Of a stretch of 64,000 nucleotides of DNA, positions 1 to 9,305 are shown piece after piece. The notes beneath the pieces were generated by a model. The model saw only the letters and a list, made by a program, of their open reading frames with translations, made no database searches and was not told the origin of the DNA. How positions within the stretch are numbered: the stretch's first letter is position 1; the number at the start of each line of letters is the position of its first letter. A program made the translations under genes and the position numbers. The stretch comes from an uncultured candidate division Zixibacteria bacterium (GTDB taxonomy: Bacteria; Zixibacteria; MSB-5A5; GN15; PGXB01), in contig CALAMC010000035.1 of the NCBI GenBank assembly GCA_937925655.1, positions 1 to 64,000 of the forward strand. Reading direction: 5' to 3'.

Positions 1-33
1 TTTATATCATCATAAAAAATTGAGAATAAAGAC

Positions 34-56
34 GTCAGGCCCCGTGTGGGCCTGAC
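34..56. terminator. Perfect 9-bp hairpin, possible terminator
   Basis: Arms GTCAGGCCC and GGGCCTGAC are perfectly complementary around a 5-nt loop. On the minus strand the stem is followed by a T-rich run, so it could end a minus-strand transcript, but no minus-strand gene is seen to its right before 2355. Role uncertain. Confidence 0.35.
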
Positions 57-152
57 CTGCAACTGCAATCCCATGCTCCAAAGTGCCGGGACACCCATAC
101 AGCCATAATAGACAACGCCGCCTGGTTCCGGCAGAAATAAATCGATATAATG

Positions 153-184
153 CCCGGCGGATTTTAAACACGCCGGGTTTTTAT
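153..184 (+). terminator. Rho-independent terminator
   Basis: A 7-bp GC stem (CCCGGCG / CGCCGGG) with an 11-nt loop is followed at once by a T-rich tract at 178-184. It would end a plus-strand gene lying left of the window; no coding sequence is recognisable in 1-150. Confidence 0.65.
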
Positions 185-269
185 AGCGGATAAATATTCT
201 TGTTCCGGACGGGCATAATTGATATTATCAGCTAAAGACAATTACAATGCTTGGATGAAGGAATATCAT

Positions 270-785
270 ATGTCCGTCAAACATCTTGAAACCCTGCCTA
301 AAGAAAAGCTGATCGGGATAATCGAGGATTTTGCCAAAAACTGGCTGGCCCATGATGGCCTCTGGTTTCAGGCGGTGGAACAGGAATGCGATATGCCGAC
401 CGCCATCAAGCTCGATACCCAGGCCTGGGATAAATTCACCCGTATCGAAGCCCAGCGCATTATGGCTCGTCATGATATCCCCGAAAACGGCGGCCTTGAG
501 GCTCTCAAAAAAGCCCTGCAATACCGATTGTATTCGGTGCTCAACGAACAGGCCATAACCGAGGAAACCGAGAAATCATTCGTCTTCAAAATGGTCGATT
601 GCCGGGTCCAGTCGGCCCGCAAAAGAAAAAACCTGCCGCCGTTTCCATGCAAGTCGGTCGGGATTGTCGAATACACCGAATTTGCAAAAACAATCGACCC
701 GCGTATCAAGACCGAATGCCTGGCCTGCCCGCCCGATAAAAGCGACCGTGACTATTATTGTGGGTGGAGATTTTCGATTGGATAA
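270..785 (+). CDS. DUF6125-type conserved protein
   Basis: About 171 residues, soluble, no signal peptide or membrane segment. It carries the conserved blocks of a DUF6125-like family as I remember them: FAKNWLAHDGLWFQAVE near the start, MVDCRVQSARKRK in the middle and a cysteine-rich end (CLACPP and YYCGW). The regularly placed cysteines suggest a bound metal or cofactor, which is inference. The ATG at 270 is chosen because AAGGA lies 7 nt upstream (258-262); a TTG at 219 and an ATG at 255 are in frame but lack this support. The gene stands alone, 120 nt before an unrelated ATPase. Function unknown. Confidence 0.75.
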   Translation: MSVKHLETLPKEKLIGIIEDFAKNWLAHDGLWFQAVEQECDMPTAIKLDTQAWDKFTRIEAQRIMARHDIPENGGLEALKKALQYRLYSVLNEQAITEETEKSFVFKMVDCRVQSARKRKNLPPFPCKSVGIVEYTEFAKTIDPRIKTECLACPPDKSDRDYYCGWRFSIG

Positions 786-905
786 TTGGCGAATAATGAT
801 CAAATGCCCTTATATGACAGTCTTAAGTTAAAGCAAATAAATATCTTGCGGAGTATTTACAAATTATATATATTATAATATGAATAATTTGCGGAAATGA
901 TGTAA

Positions 906-2339
906 GTGATTGACATTCAAAATATTATAAGCGTTTATAATCCTTGGTGGGAGAATGGCATGGTTGGGATGGAGGTTCCCGCATTTCATCGCCCCATTTT
1001 TCAGACACTCATGGAAGATATGCGGCAAATTCCGCAGATTCTCTCCATCACTGGTCCTAGACGTGTAGGGAAAAGCACATTATTATATCAAATAATACGC
1101 CAACTGCTGAACGACCAAACCGCGCCGAAAAAAATAATTTATTATTCTTTCGATGACCCTGCTTTGGATATTTCCAACGTGCATGTCAATGCGCTGATTG
1201 AATATATAATGCAAGGGGCGTTACAGGGGAAAAAGACTGGTTTGACTTATATTTTTCTGGATGAGATACAGCGACTTGACCGATGGGAGCTTTACTTAAA
1301 AAAGTACCATGATCTTAAATATCCCATACGCGTAATCATATCAGGTTCGGCTTCCTCACCCATATTCAAAAAGAGCCGGGAAAGCCTGATGGGCAGGGTA
1401 AAAGATTATCATCTTCTCCCATTTTCATTCCGCGAATTCGTCTTGTACTCATTGATCGAAAAACCGAGCCTTATGGCCGAAGTTAACAATATCTATGAGC
1501 AAGGCAAGACGGCGCAGGGGTTTGCAACCGGAGATTTATCGATAGTAGCTAAAGAAGTCCCGATCTCTTTGCCAAGTCGGGAACTTCAAATATTCCTTGA
1601 TGGGGAAATGAGACGTTTCATGCTTGAGGGTGGATTCCCCGAAGTGTGGAGTCTGCCCACATGGGTGGCCAAGCAGGATTATTTGTATGATAATCAGGTG
1701 AGGAAAGTAATTTATGAAGACTTGGTACTTGCAGCCGAATTCAGAAAACCGGAGCTATTAAAAAGATTCTATATTTCATTGCTTGAAAGCCCCGGTAGAG
1801 AAGCCAGCCTGCAATCCGTATCAAAAGAAATAAATATCAAAATCGCGCAAATTGATAAATATTTGCCTCTTCTGGAAATGACAGATCTTGTTTACAGCTT
1901 GTCCAAGTTTCGTGCATCTCCCTTAAGAGTGCGGAGGGGAGCCATGAAATTTTATCTGGTCGATCTCGCCTTGCGTAATGCGGTCCTTCGTCTTGATCCG
2001 GACTTGTTGGATGACAATCAGGCTCTTGGCATTTACGCGGAAAATCTGACGTTTTTGGCGTTGCGAAAATGGCGTGGAACCATTCAAATGGATTATTATC
2101 GTGAACGCAACCGGGAAATCGATTTTATTGTGCATGTAAAACCGAGGCAATTTTTGCCCGTTGAAGTGAAATTTCAGAATCAGATCAGTGATACGGATTT
2201 TAAAAGCATTTTAAGCTTTGGCCGTAATCAAAAACGCCCCCTAATGCCGATTATGGTTACCAAAAAATGGCATGATTTCGGTCCGCGTAATGGCGTTTTT
2301 CTGATACCTTTGCCGTTATTCCTATTGCTTTTCGATTGA
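906..2339 (+). CDS. AAA_14/DUF4143 family ATPase
   Basis: A 477-residue soluble protein with a Walker A motif GPRRVGKST at residues 50-58, a Walker B region YIFLDEIQR near 115 and the SGSASS sensor-like segment typical of AAA_14 ATPases. The C-terminal part matches DUF4143: a winged-helix-like stretch followed by a nuclease-fold-like segment with EIDFIVH and PVEVKF, the usual D/E-x-K arrangement of this family. Such proteins are common, mobile and of unclear function; some are proposed to act in DNA-related stress or as solitary NTPases. Translation appears to start at GTG 906. The gene is AT-richer than the downstream secreted protease gene and ends 15 nt from that convergent gene. It is probably an accessory gene. 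Confidence 0.85.
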   Translation: MIDIQNIISVYNPWWENGMVGMEVPAFHRPIFQTLMEDMRQIPQILSITGPRRVGKSTLLYQIIRQLLNDQTAPKKIIYYSFDDPALDISNVHVNALIEYIMQGALQGKKTGLTYIFLDEIQRLDRWELYLKKYHDLKYPIRVIISGSASSPIFKKSRESLMGRVKDYHLLPFSFREFVLYSLIEKPSLMAEVNNIYEQGKTAQGFATGDLSIVAKEVPISLPSRELQIFLDGEMRRFMLEGGFPEVWSLPTWVAKQDYLYDNQVRKVIYEDLVLAAEFRKPELLKRFYISLLESPGREASLQSVSKEINIKIAQIDKYLPLLEMTDLVYSLSKFRASPLRVRRGAMKFYLVDLALRNAVLRLDPDLLDDNQALGIYAENLTFLALRKWRGTIQMDYYRERNREIDFIVHVKPRQFLPVEVKFQNQISDTDFKSILSFGRNQKRPLMPIMVTKKWHDFGPRNGVFLIPLPLFLLLFD

Positions 2340-2354
2340 ACCAATAACTCCGGA

Positions 2355-3749
2355 CTAATCCCATTCGCACGGGGGCGCGACGGCTTCATAAATGAAATTT
2401 ATCAGCGTCAGAATATCGAGCAAATTGATCTGCCCGTTACAGTCACAATCGGCCAGATTAACGTCTTCCGGGGGCGGCGCGCCCTGATAAAGATGACCGA
2501 TGGTCAGCAGAATATCGATTAGATTGCGCACGCCGTCATCGTTGAAGTCACAATACGACGTCGGCGGAGCCGAATATATCGGAAGGCTATGATATTTGAA
2601 ATATGATTTGACCGGGTCGGCGCTGTCCTCGACCCGCACCGCAAAGGCATAGTTTTTGACCCGTGTCGGCGTTCCCGAAATTAAACCACTCGGGCTGATC
2701 GATAAACCGTCGGGCAGGCTGGCCACCTGAATCGAGAAATGATATGGCGGCGCACCGCCGGTCGCGGTCATCTGGTGGGAATAGGGTTCTCCGATAATCC
2801 CATGGGGCAAATCCTTCGGGTCGGTGATCCAGACCGCATCAACTTCCAGAAGCGCTCCGGCCGTACCGATTCCGCATTCACCGTACTTAATCCAGAAATA
2901 GCCGTCATCGCCCCAGTAGGTGCCCCAGCTGTTTTTCACCCGCCAGGCACCGTTGCCGTCGCAATAGTCGTCATCCCAGCCGATAATCAACACGGCGTGG
3001 CCGCCCGAATAGGGACTGACGCCGTTCCACTCATAGCACCCGCCGCCGTAAGTATCGAAATCATCGTACACATCAAATGCCACCGCGATGGGCGCCACCA
3101 TCACCGCCTGTTTGATCGAATTGACATCATTGGGAACGGAGGTCCAGCCAAGAATATCCGCCATGACCGGGTACAAATCCTCGGTACAGGGAACCTCATC
3201 GTTGGCCTGATAGGGCATCGCCGTCTCGAAAATCACGCCGTGATCGCGGAAATGCACATAACACGCTTCCATCCAGCCGCCGTCGCATCCCCACCCCTGT
3301 GATATGCATGACAGAAGCTGTTGCTCGGACAGGTTGTAATTATACTGGCGGTATATCAAGTACTGCGATTCCAGCGCGGCCACCGATGAAAAAATCCAGC
3401 AGGAGCCGCAACTACCCTGATTTCTTATTCCCGTCACTTTGCCCTGGTCGTACCAGTTGAAGTACGACGGCAAATCCTCGGCGCGTTTATTGAACCGGTT
3501 CGGGTCAAGATGTGACTCCCAGATTTCCTGCCAGTTGTCGGGCGGTTTAAAACCGCGCAGTTGTTTGCGTTCTTCCGGGGTATAGTCGGTAATGACCGAG
3601 GTCACCTTCGGCGTCCAGTTCAGCCCCAGGCTGTCGATTATGCGCTGATGCCGGGCAACCAATTCTTCGGGGCTCTCTTCGGCCAGCACGATGGCGCCGG
3701 ACAAGATCATTGCCAGAAACACGATCAAAAGCTTCGAATATCTATTCAT
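2355..3749 (-). CDS. Secreted papain-like (C1A) protease with He_PIG and dockerin-like domains
   Basis: A 464-residue exported cysteine protease. Residues 1-23 are a signal peptide and about 24-90 resemble a short propeptide. The C1A domain spans roughly 95-305, with the oxyanion Gln111, catalytic Cys117 in QGSCGSCW, His251 in SGGHAVLI and Asn273 in KNSWGTYWG, so the active site is complete. Residues about 310-390 look like a He_PIG immunoglobulin-like domain (LPDGLSISPSGLISGTP). The last 65 residues form a doubled dockerin-like EF-hand module (DFNDDGVRNLIDILLTI and DCNGQINLLDILTLINF) preceded by cysteines. The module is of the same type as those at the ends of the large secreted proteins at 31-40 kb. 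No cohesin gene is visible. It is transcribed away from the divergent permease gene at 3956. Confidence 0.93.
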   Translation of the reverse strand: MNRYSKLLIVFLAMILSGAIVLAEESPEELVARHQRIIDSLGLNWTPKVTSVITDYTPEERKQLRGFKPPDNWQEIWESHLDPNRFNKRAEDLPSYFNWYDQGKVTGIRNQGSCGSCWIFSSVAALESQYLIYRQYNYNLSEQQLLSCISQGWGCDGGWMEACYVHFRDHGVIFETAMPYQANDEVPCTEDLYPVMADILGWTSVPNDVNSIKQAVMVAPIAVAFDVYDDFDTYGGGCYEWNGVSPYSGGHAVLIIGWDDDYCDGNGAWRVKNSWGTYWGDDGYFWIKYGECGIGTAGALLEVDAVWITDPKDLPHGIIGEPYSHQMTATGGAPPYHFSIQVASLPDGLSISPSGLISGTPTRVKNYAFAVRVEDSADPVKSYFKYHSLPIYSAPPTSYCDFNDDGVRNLIDILLTIGHLYQGAPPPEDVNLADCDCNGQINLLDILTLINFIYEAVAPPCEWD

Positions 3750-3955
3750 ATTATGACCTCGGGCGGTAAAGGATAATCGGTCATCTTGCGAATTTACGTT
3801 TCAACACTCATAAATATAGCCCAACCTGCCTGATTGTCAACATGTTATATTTTATCGGCCGGAACCGTTCGGATTCGCCTGTTACGGCCATAAAATTGTT
3901 CTTGCGCCGGATTATTCAAAAGCTCAATTTTTAATGTCCCCGTGAAGGGTCGATT

Positions 3956-5032
3956 ATGAAAAGAGAGTATTTTATCACAGCCCAGTATTTCTTAATAACG
4001 GCGGGCATCGTCTACCTGTTTTACCGTCTGATGGCCCCCTTTTTTCTTCCCATCGCCTGGGCCGCCGTACTGGTAATCATATTTTTTCCCGGTTATCGCT
4101 GGCTGTTGACCAGATTGAAATCGCCGGCGCTGGCTTCGGTCATAGCCTGTCTTCTTATATTCGTAATTATAATCGGCCCATCGGTTTATATGCTGGCGGC
4201 GTTATTGGGCGAGGCGGCCGATGCTCTCGCCAAAGTCAATCAATTGTATCAAAGCGGTGAACTCAAAAACATCCTGACCGTCAAACTCCCGTTCTGGGGC
4301 GCCATCCGCGATAAACTGGCCGCCTTCCCGCAACTGGCCGCCATGGATTTCGAAACTATCCTGAACAATGCCGCCGCCGTCATCAGTGAGGCCATCGGCG
4401 ACCAGGCCACCACCGTCATCGCCAACGTCGGCCTGACCATTTTGCATTTCGTCCTGATGCTCTTTTCCATGTTTTTCTTTTTCCGTGACGGTGACAGAAT
4501 TATTGCGGCTCTTAAACGCATTACCCCTCTCATGCCCGAACAGGTGGCCGATATGTACAGCCGCCTGCACCTTATTATCGAGGGGACGATGTATGGCGAG
4601 GTCGTCGTGGCGGTCATCCAGGGGACGCTGGGGGGAATTTTGTTTGCCCTCTTCGGGATTTCGTCGCCGGTGTTCTGGGGCGCGATGATGGCCTTTCTGG
4701 CATTCATCCCGATTCTCGGACCGTTTCTGATTTATATCCCCGCCGGTATTTTTCTCTTTTTCGGCGGTTCGCCGGTCAAGGGTATCGCGCTGATTGCCAT
4801 CGGCGTCGCCGTCATCAGCCAGATCGACAATGTCCTGCGGCCGCTTCTGTTCAAGGGTCGCACCCGCATGCATACCCTGCTTCTGTTTTTCGCTATTCTG
4901 GGCGGGCTGTATTTGTTCGGCCTGATCGGTATCGTCATGGGGCCGCTCATCGCGGCGGTGTTCGTCTCGCTATTACGCGTTTTCGAAGTCCGTCTGCACC
5001 CGGACGATACGCATGGTGCAACGGCCGAATAA
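3956..5032 (+). CDS. AI-2E family (PerM/UPF0118) membrane permease
   Basis: A 358-residue polytopic inner-membrane protein with the AI-2E transporter layout: two or three N-terminal membrane helices, a hydrophilic middle section (about residues 85-150) and a C-terminal cluster of helices with IPILGPFLIYIPAG and DNVLRPLLFKGR, both family hallmarks. Members are linked to export of autoinducer-2 or to Na+/H+ exchange, so the substrate cannot be assigned. The ATG at 3956 is preceded by AAGGG. The gene is monocistronic, divergent from the protease and followed by an intergenic repeat block. Confidence 0.88.
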   Translation: MKREYFITAQYFLITAGIVYLFYRLMAPFFLPIAWAAVLVIIFFPGYRWLLTRLKSPALASVIACLLIFVIIIGPSVYMLAALLGEAADALAKVNQLYQSGELKNILTVKLPFWGAIRDKLAAFPQLAAMDFETILNNAAAVISEAIGDQATTVIANVGLTILHFVLMLFSMFFFFRDGDRIIAALKRITPLMPEQVADMYSRLHLIIEGTMYGEVVVAVIQGTLGGILFALFGISSPVFWGAMMAFLAFIPILGPFLIYIPAGIFLFFGGSPVKGIALIAIGVAVISQIDNVLRPLLFKGRTRMHTLLLFFAILGGLYLFGLIGIVMGPLIAAVFVSLLRVFEVRLHPDDTHGATAE

Positions 5033-5046
5033 ACCCGACCGTGCCA

Positions 5047-5250
5047 TGTCATCCCCGCCGTTTTAATGTCACCCCGCCTCCTTCAGTGTCATTCCCGCCC
5101 CTTAAATGTCATCCCGGACTTGATCCGGGATCCAGTTCTTGGTTCGCCTTGACATAGGTCGGTGTTCCGAGTCCCGACATAGTCGGGATGAGAAACCCGA
5201 CAACAATACGTCGGCTTTCCCTCCTGACTTCGTCAGAATTCGGAAGCCGA
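5047..5250. repeat. Intergenic 20-bp tandem repeats and three hairpins
   Basis: Four direct units beginning TGTCAT/TGTCAC with C-rich bodies start at 5047, 5067, 5087 and 5107, an exact 20-bp period. The last unit runs into an 8-bp palindromic hairpin (5111-5118 with 5124-5131). Two more hairpins follow: 5172-5178 with 5182-5188 (7 bp, 3-nt loop) and an outer stem 5211-5217 with 5244-5250 enclosing a smaller CTGAC/GTCAG stem. It resembles dispersed, palindromic intergenic repeats seen in many bacterial genomes. It fills the 294-nt gap between two convergent genes. Confidence 0.7.
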
Positions 5251-5326
5251 TCTACCAGTTTTTCAACGGCCCCGAAAGCGGGAATCCAGATTAAGCCGTC
5301 ACGCCTCGAGTCGGCCTGAAAAATTA

Positions 5327-5827
5327 CTAATTGAAACGAATTCCTAGTGACCTAAGCATTGAAAAGGTATCAACATATGGCACATTGAAAGCATGGCATA
5401 CATTGGGGATTTTGACTTTATGGCTTAATGCTGATGCCATTTGCTCCTGAGTTACTATTGTGTATCCATTTACTCGGGCATACGCAATCAGCCAACCGTC
5501 CGCACCTTGGGCAAAATCAGCTTTGGCGGCATCTGAAAACTGTTTCTGATTGTTTACCCAATTCATTATTTCACTATAAGATTGCGTTATATCCTCGCTG
5601 TCGGTCGTCGCAAATGCATTTCCAAAACTACTCTGTGCCCAGTCCGCCAGCTCATCCATTCCCTTTTTTAGTTCTTCGCTTATACGATCAATGCTCATCA
5701 ATCGACCAAGCTGACCGAAATGTATCAAGCTCTGCCAGAATGATGGTGCCAAGTCGAAAGCATAATATTGGCGTGCGGCTTGAATAAATACATTGGCATC
5801 CAGCACAAATGTAATAGGTTTGCTCAA
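5327..5827 (-). CDS. DUF4411 PIN-fold putative toxin
   Basis: A 166-residue protein of the DUF4411 family, a PIN-domain-like group. The N-terminus has the PIN strand and first acidic residue (FVLDANVFI, Asp10), with a second acidic cluster around SDAAKADFAQGADGWLIAYA and a final strand TIVTQEQ. PIN toxins cleave RNA using a metal held by such acidic residues; activity here is inferred. Its ATG overlaps the stop of the upstream Xre/ImmA-type gene by 4 nt, the usual antitoxin-then-toxin order for this pair, so the two are co-translated. Confidence 0.82.
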   Translation of the reverse strand: MSKPITFVLDANVFIQAARQYYAFDLAPSFWQSLIHFGQLGRLMSIDRISEELKKGMDELADWAQSSFGNAFATTDSEDITQSYSEIMNWVNNQKQFSDAAKADFAQGADGWLIAYARVNGYTIVTQEQMASALSHKVKIPNVCHAFNVPYVDTFSMLRSLGIRFN

Positions 5828-6975
5828 TGAGCCGCCCCATACCCAAGGCGTTCAGCAAATTGGTCAAACGTTTTTCCATGCAATCCAGTCATTCTATATG
5901 CGTCGCTAAAGAGTAATGTGCCTTCTCTGGTCGCTTGAACCACGGCGTCGGCAAATCGTTTGCCCAATCTTAGATTCTGAGTAGCATAGAAATCCCCACC
6001 ACCGCTACTCGGAGATTTTTTTCGCACCTCATCCATATATTCTTGATAAAATTTAAAAAATGCATCTCTGCTGATAAGTCGCAAATCGAGAAGCCTTCGA
6101 GCCGCGACAATCTCGCTAATTTTGAAGTGGCGCGCAATCTCTGGAAATCGAGTCTGGGATTGATTTACACTAGGCCAAATTTGTCTTAAGGATTCTTCCG
6201 GAACAAGGAATTCCGCCGCCACAGCATTACATGCTTTCTCTGTCGCATCTTCAGCTGGTTGCATACGTCTTAAATCAAATGCTGCACTGCTTCCAAAGAA
6301 AACATGCGCTAATTCATGTGCAAGCGTGAACATTTGGGCGGCTTTTCCATCAGCGCCGTTAACGAAAACCAGGGGAGCAAAATCATCAACAAGCACGAAT
6401 CCTCGGAATTCTTCAACGTCCAATTTTCGGTGCGTGTTATTTCCGACGATTCCGTTGACAACGACAATGATACCGCTTGCTTCTATCGCTTCTCGAAGAG
6501 CTGTCAGGGCTTCAGTCCACGTTCGGTACGCAGATGCCCAATCAATATCGAAGCCCAGAGCCTGGCGCATCCTATTGGCAACTAAAGATACGTTTTCGTG
6601 CATACTCGCCGAACGAACCAATGTCAGTCGCCCAACTTCCTGTTCTATAAGGAACTCTCTCATCCAAGCTTGCCGCCGCTGCATTATATGAACTGTCTCG
6701 ATTAAATCTGGACTAGACTTATATGTGGGATCGGCATACACAGATCTAAAATGTGGAATCGGAAGCCTCTCGTCGGGCGGATTATGTAAAAAGAAATATC
6801 CGAGTGGAGTCCTTGTAGCCCGAGCCAGAGACTCCAGTTGTTTGAGTGTAGGCCGGCTTTCTCCAGTCACCCATTCATAAATCTTCGGAAACCTTATATG
6901 GAGGTCCTCTAGTGTACGACCGCTTCGGTCAATGGCCCAACGCAATACTTCTTCTCTGATTGCAACCTTGCTCAA
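5824..6975 (-). CDS. Xre-family HTH / ImmA-IrrE metallopeptidase, putative antitoxin
   Basis: A 383-residue protein with an N-terminal Xre-like helix-turn-helix (about residues 15-60, including LKQLESLARATRTPLGYFF) and an ImmA/IrrE zinc-peptidase domain with HELAH at 220-224 and a downstream acidic helix (NAVAAEFLVPEESL). Family members paired with DUF4411 are regarded as antitoxins and autorepressors; whether the peptidase is active is not known. The coding sequence is AT-richer than the housekeeping genes, consistent with transfer. The 240 nt upstream (6976-7214) is AT-rich and holds no gene I can support. Confidence 0.87.
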   Translation of the reverse strand: MSKVAIREEVLRWAIDRSGRTLEDLHIRFPKIYEWVTGESRPTLKQLESLARATRTPLGYFFLHNPPDERLPIPHFRSVYADPTYKSSPDLIETVHIMQRRQAWMREFLIEQEVGRLTLVRSASMHENVSLVANRMRQALGFDIDWASAYRTWTEALTALREAIEASGIIVVVNGIVGNNTHRKLDVEEFRGFVLVDDFAPLVFVNGADGKAAQMFTLAHELAHVFFGSSAAFDLRRMQPAEDATEKACNAVAAEFLVPEESLRQIWPSVNQSQTRFPEIARHFKISEIVAARRLLDLRLISRDAFFKFYQEYMDEVRKKSPSSGGGDFYATQNLRLGKRFADAVVQATREGTLLFSDAYRMTGLHGKTFDQFAERLGYGAAH

Positions 6976-7214
6976 TAGACTAACCCTCGGTCACTGCCCA
7001 AATCCCCGATTCTTGATACTATCGATATTTGTTTAAAATATATATCAATTCACTTCTAATATGCAATCTCTAAATGCCCATTGAAACAATCTGACCAAAT
7101 GTCCGCTGTCTTATCAGTTTGGAGCTCCAGTGTCCGACATTCTTCCTCCATTTTCCCCACCAACCCGATGTTGATTTCTACAGCGCCCCTTTTGTAAAGA
7201 AAGGAGCTATAACT

Positions 7215-7850
7215 ATGACCGTTACCAAAAAACAAATCGCCGCCAACCGGCAAAATGCCCAAAAATCAACCGGGCCGACTTCGCCCGAAGGCAAAGCCAA
7301 AGCCTCAAAAAACGCCCTCAAATACGGCTTCAATGCCAAAGACATGATTTTAAATACGCCCGTCTTCAATGAAAATCCCGCCGAATACGAAGCCCTGCTG
7401 GACTCCCTTTATGAGGAGCTCAAACCCGCCACCGCCCTGCAGGAATACCTCGTTCGTAAAATCGCCAATTCCCTCTGGCGCTCGCGCCGCATTCCGCTGG
7501 CCGAAACCGCCCAAATCAATGACCAGCTTGAATACGTCGAATCGGGTTTAGAGCGCCACAGAAGTCTGACCAGCCTGCCGCGTTATGAATCCTCCCCCGA
7601 TGATCAAATCGATTACGTAATGAGAGAGCGCATTAACGCTATCGCCCGAAAGCTTATCCCCCGCGAAGACGTCAATATCAACTCTATGCGCTATGAACTG
7701 CGGTTGGATCGCCAATTGACCCGATCCATCCGGCTTTTGAAATTTCTGAAGCTCTATAAATTCGATGAAAATGAAACGGGCCTTCCGGAAGACATTATTG
7801 AAAATGACATAACGGACCCGAATCCCGGTAATGCAATCGCGGATAATTGA
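7215..7850 (+). CDS. Hypothetical protein with NRxNAxxSTGPxSxEGK N-terminus
   Basis: About 211 residues, charged, no signal or membrane segment. The N-terminus (ANRQNAQKSTGPTSPEGK) matches a motif found at the start of many uncharacterised, often multicopy proteins in Planctomycetes, Acidobacteria and FCB genomes; it looks like a nucleic-acid-binding basic patch, which is inference. The rest is helical and Glu/Arg-rich. The ATG at 7215 is chosen because AAGGAG lies at 7201-7206; an upstream in-frame ATG at 7119 would add 32 residues unlike the family. Function unknown. Confidence 0.7.
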   Translation: MTVTKKQIAANRQNAQKSTGPTSPEGKAKASKNALKYGFNAKDMILNTPVFNENPAEYEALLDSLYEELKPATALQEYLVRKIANSLWRSRRIPLAETAQINDQLEYVESGLERHRSLTSLPRYESSPDDQIDYVMRERINAIARKLIPREDVNINSMRYELRLDRQLTRSIRLLKFLKLYKFDENETGLPEDIIENDITDPNPGNAIADN

Positions 7851-7998
7851 TTATCTATGCCAAAACCCTTTTAAAAAACGACGAAAATTGGGCCCCTCAC
7901 TACAAACTTTATGGCGAAATTGTATGCTGATTTATCCCGATTTGCAGGCGGCAGAACTTTCAAAGCCCAGAAGAACTTTCTCCTTCCGCTTCTCAAGC

Positions 7999-8427
7999 CT
8001 AATTTATCCCAACTATCTCGACGTCGAATTCGAGTGTCTTGCCCGCCAGTGGATGATTGGCGTCGATCGTCACCGTGTCGGCCGTGAGATTCGTCACAAC
8101 CACCGTCACCTCCTGGCCGTCGTCGCGCTCCATGCGCAACTGCTGGCCGATAAACGGGGTCACGCTTTCCGGAAACTGGTTGCGATCCACGTCGACGACC
8201 AGATTATCATCGCGGTCGCCGAACGCCTCTTCCGGCGTGACGACAAACGATTTCTTTTCGCCGACTTCCATGCCCACAAGGTTTTTGCGGATACCGTCGA
8301 TAACTTTGCCTTCGCCCAGGTCGAATTTCTCCGGATTGCGGTTTTCGGTGGACTGATACAGATTGCCGCCCTGGATTCTGGCGCTATAGTGCACGGTGAC
8401 TTTATCGCCCGTTTTGATTTTGGTCAT
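7999..8427 (-). CDS. FKBP-type peptidyl-prolyl isomerase (SlyD-like)
   Basis: A 142-residue cytoplasmic FKBP isomerase. It has the FKBP core split by an insert-in-flap region as in SlyD: KIKTGDKVTVHYSARIQGG at the start, VGMEVGEKKSFVVTPEEAFG, then a flap domain and the closing NHPLAGKTLEFDVEIV. It lacks the His-rich tail of enterobacterial SlyD. It would catalyse prolyl cis-trans isomerisation and act as a folding helper. The start is supported by GGAGGAG just upstream of ATG 8427. It lies downstream of the ABC exporter genes on the same strand, separated by 83 nt. Confidence 0.92.
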   Translation of the reverse strand: MTKIKTGDKVTVHYSARIQGGNLYQSTENRNPEKFDLGEGKVIDGIRKNLVGMEVGEKKSFVVTPEEAFGDRDDNLVVDVDRNQFPESVTPFIGQQLRMERDDGQEVTVVVTNLTADTVTIDANHPLAGKTLEFDVEIVGIN

Positions 8428-8510
8428 GTCTCCTCCATAAATGAATTATATTAATATACTTATTGAACCGTGTCATCCGCTCATTGTTCCTCGAAGGCGG
8501 TCGAGCGGGC

Positions 8511-9305
8511 TCAATAATCCTTCTTCCCAAAAATATACACCGCCAGAAACATCATCACCGCCGCGAACAGAAGCGATGACCAGATGGCGTAAATATTGGT
8601 CAAACCCTCGCCCTGCGTCAACGATATGATATTATCCGAGACTTCATTCATTTTGGGCAGGATATGGTAAATCGTGTTGAGAACGGTCTGCCAGGTTTCC
8701 CCCAGCAAGCTATACACGAACTCGCGTTTGGCCAGAAGGCCGGTGCCGAAACTCAAGGCAAAATAGCCGATAATCGCGACCGCCGTCGAATGACTGGCCA
8801 GACCAAGCAGGAAAACGATGCTGTATATGATCAAAAACTCGATAAAGGCGATCAACAGGCCCGGCAGAAACGACCAGAGCAGGCTCTCCAGCCGAATCGA
8901 CAGTACCACCCAGAGCGGCAGACACATGAGCGCCAGAATCGCGATCATGACAAGATACACGGCGAAGAATTTCATCACAAGCAGGCCGGGACGACTTATC
9001 GGTTTGGAAATATTGAGTTCCACCCGGCCTTTGTTCAGATACGACGGCAATAGACCGGCCGAGCCGAAAACCATCAAAAACATGGCAAACCCGATATATC
9101 CGGATAAAAACCGTGCGACCAGCGTGCCGGCAAAGGCCTGTGCGGTCGGGTCGTTATCGATTATGTCGTGACCGTTGATGCTTATACCCGGAATAAGGAT
9201 GAATATCAACGTCATTAGCACGGTCACGCCGCCATAGAAGTAAAGCATTTTGCGGTGCATGATTTCGAGAGTCGTATCATACAGGATGGCGGTGAACTTA
9301 CGCAT
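8511..9305 (-). CDS. ABC-2 type transporter permease
   Basis: A 264-residue membrane protein with about six hydrophobic segments spread along its length and the cytoplasmic motif GRVELNISKPISRPGLLVMK between the second and third, typical of the NosY/GldF-like ABC-2 permease group. It presumably forms the membrane part of an export complex with the ATPase encoded just upstream; their reading frames overlap by 8 nt. The substrate is unknown. Confidence 0.87.
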   Translation of the reverse strand: MRKFTAILYDTTLEIMHRKMLYFYGGVTVLMTLIFILIPGISINGHDIIDNDPTAQAFAGTLVARFLSGYIGFAMFLMVFGSAGLLPSYLNKGRVELNISKPISRPGLLVMKFFAVYLVMIAILALMCLPLWVVLSIRLESLLWSFLPGLLIAFIEFLIIYSIVFLLGLASHSTAVAIIGYFALSFGTGLLAKREFVYSLLGETWQTVLNTIYHILPKMNEVSDNIISLTQGEGLTNIYAIWSSLLFAAVMMFLAVYIFGKKDY

